A stretch of 64,000 nt of DNA from contig JALIGW010000013.1 of assembly GCA_023053685.1 (NCBI GenBank), positions 11,930,001 through 11,994,000 on the forward strand. The letters are read 5' to 3'. The notes under the pieces were generated by a model. The model saw nothing but the letters and a program-made list of their open reading frames with translations. It did not search any database and had not been told where the DNA came from. Both the position numbers and the translations under genes were made by a program. Of this stretch, positions 58,897 to 64,000 are shown in pieces (position 1 is the first letter of the stretch; each line of letters opens with the position of its first letter). Source of the DNA: Diadophis punctatus similis. Lineage: Eukaryota; Chordata; Lepidosauria; Squamata; Dipsadidae.

Positions 58897-59511
58897 CAGT
58901 GGTTCCCAACCTTTCTAATGCCGCGACCCCTTAATATAGTTCCTCATGTTGTGGTGACCCCCAACCATAAAATTATTTTCGTTGCTACTTCATAACTGTA
59001 ATTTTGCTACTGTTATGAATCGTAATGTAAATATCTAATATGCAGGGTGTATTTTCATTGTTACAAATTGAACATAATTAAAGCATAGCAATTAATCACA
59101 AAAACAATATGTAATTATGCCAGATCAGAAATTCTCGGGCCAGTCTTTGCAAGAGCACAAGGAATGTCATCTTCCACAACAAGTCTATTTCTGTATTTAA
59201 ACTTGATAACCAACAAGTGTACAGCAATATTTCTCAATCTCAGCAACTTTTAAGGTGCCTGGACTTCAACTCCCAGAATTCAAAGCAAAGCTGGCCCCTT
59301 AGCTGATGCTGTCAAAGCTCGGCCGCCAGGCGTCACAAACGCCTCTCACCGAATGGCACCTCTCCCAACCAATCGGAGGGCTCGGGCGAGTTGAGTCAAT
59401 ATGGCCAGGCTTGTGGCAGTGGGGGGGGGAAGCTGAGGATGCCAGGGCGACCCTTGGGAAATGGTCATTCGACCCCCAAAGGGGTCCCGACCCCCAGGTT
59501 GGGAACCACTG
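58897..59511. mobile_element. Non-autonomous hAT element, SPIN/URR1-like, 615 bp
   Basis: Ends CAGTGGTTCCCAACCTTTC and CCAGGTTGGGAACCACTG pair closely. Perfect duplications GTGTATAA (58889-58896, 59512-59519) flank it. The left 200 bp (GCCGCGACCCCTTAATATAG, CATGTTGTGGTGACCCCCAA, TACTGTTATGAATCGTAATG) strongly recalls the rodent URR1 element from memory. The right end GACCCCCAAAGGGGTCCCGA recalls SPIN-type ends. The interior carries a half-copy of the foldback MITE at about 59228-59280. No transposase. Confidence 0.85.
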
Positions 59512-60788
59512 GTGTATAACTTTAGCCTTGCACAATCTTGGAAAACCCAAATCCAGAGACATACAGTTTAATAAGAATAAAATTTCCATTTTATTCCGCT
59601 ATCTGCTCAGGTTTTGAGAGAAGATATTTTTAACCTTTTGACAATAGGAGAAGTCGTTTGTATCTGGCAGAAGCTTGCCTTTGAAGGGTTTGTTTTGCTT
59701 TTTAAAAAAATGAAACCTATGGTTTTACTTCGTGAGCTGCTTTGGATTGTGCAGTCAGGAAAACAGTAGGACAGAGATTTCTCCCTGCATAAAAATAAGG
59801 TAATATTATTATTGCTGAAAGATATTCAAATCACAGCACTTTACATAAAGTTTTATTTCTATTTCACAGTTCCAGAGCTAACCTTTGAGAATTATCATGA
59901 CATAATTATTCAGAACATTTAGCCAGGAACAAAGTATTGAGTTTTTATACAGTATTAAAATGCAAGCTGAATCCTTTGCTGTTCTAGTCTATTTATTGTA
60001 ATTTTATTTCATTATTTTATTCAGCTAGGTTAATATTCTTATATTCACTAATATAAAATATTACCTTTGCACACAAACAGGTTATAAATAGTTTAAAAAA
60101 ATAAAAAGAAATACCACCACATCAGTATTGACGCTTCAAATAGCTCCAAAGCTGTTGAGATTTGGGCTATCAAAATGAAGAACTTGGTGGCAGAAGTAAA
60201 GGTTTCTGTAGCTATATCTGTGGCACCCATATGATTTATCTATAATGCCCCTGATGTGCCAAACCAATATAATAGGTAATTATAATGGTAGCTCACACAC
60301 ACACACACACACAGCCATAGTAATCCCTCATTTCTCCACAGTAATCTAGAATACCAGACACAGTAATCTAGAATATTCAGACATTGTAAGCAACAGTTAA
60401 TTTGAAATTTACAGAAGTGAGCTAGTATATTACTAGGCAATATATAGGAAGACAGTAATATAATTCCTAACAAAATGTATTTTTAAACACTCAGCTTTTC
60501 AACTGGCTTTGATCACTTTAGGGCAAGCTCAAACAGCATTGTTTGCTTCCTTTGTTTTCTTTTTATTTATTTATTTTTCTTTTTAGATAGTATTGCTTTG
60601 TTTTTTTAAGGTGTATATATTTTTTAAACTAGGGTAAAATGAAAAATATTTTTTTTCATTTTATATGAATACTGAGTTTGGTTCTTAGGTGTTCTTTTGT
60701 ATTATTTAGACTCTCAATATAAATATTTAAAAATAACAAAATAAATCTAATAAAACTAAAATAATGTAACCAATGAAGGATGGGGGAA
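59512..60788. other. Intergenic AT-rich, no gene seen
   Basis: Only a short CA array near 60293-60312. No gene. Confidence 0.4.
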
Positions 60789-60948
<160 letters not shown>

Positions 60949-62173
60949 AAATATGTACATAGGACAAAAGACATTCAATGCAAAGGCTTGATATATTGTT
61001 CAAATCTCTTAATTTGTCCTTCCATAATCATTATTAAAATACAGGGCAGTAATTTTTAACTTTGTGTTCTAGCAGCACGGGCTTATCTGCTCTGAAGTAT
61101 GCAACCGAGTGGGCAAAATCTATTTGGCCTCTTTTCAATTGAGCTATTTGAAGTCAGAGTCAGGTGAAGATGAACCTAACCCCAGAGAAGATTTCACTAC
61201 TTACTGTCTAGTTTTAGAATACGGTATCTCTATAGGGCAGATATTTCAGAAACTTTGGAGATAAAAACAGAAAAACTTTATTCTAATAGATTTCCAGAGG
61301 CATCTGCCAGCACCTGACATACAGAAACAGATGACCAGAACTGCCAATATTTTTCTGGTGAGTTCTATTAATTTCACTTGAATTAACCTTCTTTATAAAT
61401 TTGCATAGAAAAATAAACTTGGGAAAATAATTATACAGCAATATAAAATCTGATTGAAGTTTATTTATTAGGGCTGCGCAAAGTAATTGAAAGAGGTGCT
61501 TCACAAATGCACAGGAGTGAACAAAGCGCCTCCCTTCTAAGTGTCCTTTGCTAGGCTCGTGCGGGTGCTTTGAAGTCTGTTTGCAGCTGTCTTCGTGTGC
61601 ATGCCCAGCCCACACTTCTCCTAAGCCTGCCAGGAAAGTGAAGTAGTTGCGCAGCAAACACACATGGAAAAAGTCCTGTTTGGGTTTTGAAGCAGCCTTA
61701 AAAGTCTCACAAAGGGCACAGCTCCTTTTATCCTTTGAGAATAGGTGCTTCGTTCAATCTAATGCATTTGGCAAAGCCTCTTTCAAATGCCATGCTTAGC
61801 CCTTTTACTTAGACTCACCAGGTTGAATCAATATTGCTGGTCTGCTAGTGGAATCAAAACTGCTGATGGAACTAAGTCTCTTCCCTCTCCCCCCCCGCAG
61901 AATGCAGATCCTGTGGGCCCCAAATATTTTCAAAAAGGGTGGATGACCCCTCTAAAGTAGAATCAAAGTCCACTCTACATGTTTTCTCCTGTAGCATGGC
62001 ACACAGCCCATCAGACAGAGTGAGGGCATCTAGTTTACACCAAGGCTATATGAATTCATGTTAAATGGTTTGGAGATGTGCTCAGTTCTTGATAGTATTT
62101 GTTAGTAGAATTTACAATGAAAACTGCTATGAGATTAAGTATGATTATCTAAAAAGAAATAAAAAGATTGCAT
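60949..62173. other. Intergenic, no gene seen
   Basis: About 61440-61660 is repeat-free with GAACAAAG and CCTTTG (SOX/TCF-like) motifs. The 126-aa minus ORF there is not recognised. Confidence 0.35.
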
Positions 62174-62513
<340 letters not shown>

Positions 62514-64000
62514 ATCTTTATATTAAAATAATTACCAATTAAAATATCCAGCAAAACAGAATAATTTAGATATTCAGCATGGAGTTTGCAACCTTAATCC
62601 TGAAGACTCAAACTACAACTCCAAAAAGGCCCGGTTTATGTGAGAGTTGTATTTCAAGGCATCGAGTGGCCACGCAATGCTTCAGAAAACAGATTTATTA
62701 GGTTTATCCCTTAATTGTTCCGTGCAGATTAATATAGGAAAATGAATCATGAAATTTCAAACAATTAATTTAAAAGAGTGACTGTGTGAATTGATAACTG
62801 TCTTTTTTGTTGTGTTTAAAGGCAATACCGAGAAGATAAAGTGATTGAGGGATCTATTTGTAAGATGAAAATGTGGCTAGAAAAAAAAACTGCTAGATAT
62901 ACTAGATCATTTCACCGGATATCATAATGAAAAAAATCATAACTGTGTACATAGTATCAATCCTGTATGTATTTCCTAAAACAATTAATTCATTAAAATA
63001 TATATTAAAAACCCAGCAGACCTGAATAAAAGTGATGCAAGCAACTAAATGGCACAAATAGAGAAGCAACTTTAATAAAGCATTATTCATAATTAAGCAG
63101 TCAACCAATGGTCTTGGCTATGTGAATAACTTGTGAATTTATATGGTACGATGAATTCCTATTTCCTATTGTTTAAATTGTAATAGTATTTATTATGTTT
63201 TAGCAATACATCTGTCTTCTACATGCGAACACAGGACACCCCAAGATGATTCCTTTTCTTCAGAGGAGCTGGACAGTTTTCTATAATGAAAAGCAAGACA
63301 AGACAAACAAGCTCACCTCTCCTCCAGCCACCATCCCTTCCAGATTAAATCAGGAAAGAAAAAGAATTTCCGCAACTCCCAAGTACTTAAGATATTTTTA
63401 GAACACCTTCTCCAAGTAGAGGAGAGACACAGCCGTGCTCTATAGTATACATCAATCTATGACCACATATGGATGACAAGAATGAGCCCAAAGTGCAGAT
63501 CATGACTTGCTGCTGTGATAAAAGCTGTTTCTGTTTGCTTTTGCATTCATGCATTGCAGTAAATGCCACCAGGGATGTAGCAAAGGTAAGTATAACTTCT
63601 TTTGTGTCAGTCAAAGATAATGTAGGGTGAACATTATGTACTTACTTCTATGAAACTCCTATTACTTCTTCTAACGAGTTTGGTTAATTTACCCTTGCCT
63701 CTTAGGTACATGAAAGCAATAATGTTCAAGATACGACACTATTTTTCTTGTTCTTTTTTAAACGCATACATTTAAATGAATTAAATGAATTTTTAGGGAC
63801 GGTGCCCCATGACGTAGCTGTGTGTAACAATACATAGCTTTTGTTGTGTTGATTATCATCTGAGTTACATGTTATTTCTAAAACGATGGGACCGCAGTTC
63901 ACTTACTCTTAAAAAATCCTCACTATTTAGCCAATTCCAGTTCAGTAATGGTAACAGTTAAGTTCCAGTCAGAATCAGGCCCCTTTTCCAAGAACAACAG
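62514..64000. other. Intergenic AT-rich, no gene seen
   Basis: Short ORFs only, with no recognisable repeat or gene to the end of the window. Confidence 0.4.

Overview
This is vertebrate nuclear DNA, most likely from a squamate reptile and probably a snake. The reasons are a vertebrate-type single-exon SOX1 gene in a CpG island, tRNA-derived SINEs of the Sauria-SINE type, several CR1/L2-group LINE fragments, many very short hAT-like foldback elements, and dense long microsatellites. There are no bacterial features (operons, CRISPR, IS elements), and I see no tRNA or rRNA gene.

The only protein-coding gene I can support is SOX1 (10471-11646, + strand, 391 aa), a SOXB1 transcription factor of neural progenitors. 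Its promoter and 5' UTR occupy about 9.2-10.47 kb. Its 3' UTR runs to a polyadenylation signal near 12.52 kb. Everything else is non-coding: a gene-poor regulatory landscape with repeats scattered through it.

Layout: 1-3 kb holds low-repeat, homeodomain- and SOX-motif-rich DNA that looks like conserved enhancers. From 3 to 9 kb there are microsatellites and a first foldback element, and a LINE tail plus a TTG array sit about 1.4 kb upstream of the SOX1 start codon. SOX1 follows at 9.2-12.6 kb. A second GC/CpG-rich tract without a convincing gene lies at 15.1-17.5 kb. From 17.5 to 28 kb the DNA is AT-rich with a degenerate LINE at 22.9-24.4 kb. A third broad CpG-rich tract lies at 28.6-33.9 kb, again without a gene. 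From 34.7 to 64 kb there is AT-rich gene desert loaded with SINEs, LINEs, hAT-like elements, a nested solo LTR and an unusual (TA)n hairpin.

The strongest signals outside SOX1 are in the mobile DNA. At least nine hAT-type non-autonomous insertions have readable 8-bp target duplications, and eight of the nine have TA at the centre (nnnTAnnn). One 615-bp insertion resembles the SPIN/URR1 group known for horizontal transfer. The gene-free CpG tracts downstream of SOX1 are the best candidates for an undescribed non-coding transcript or regulatory system. All family names were assigned from memory, not from a search.
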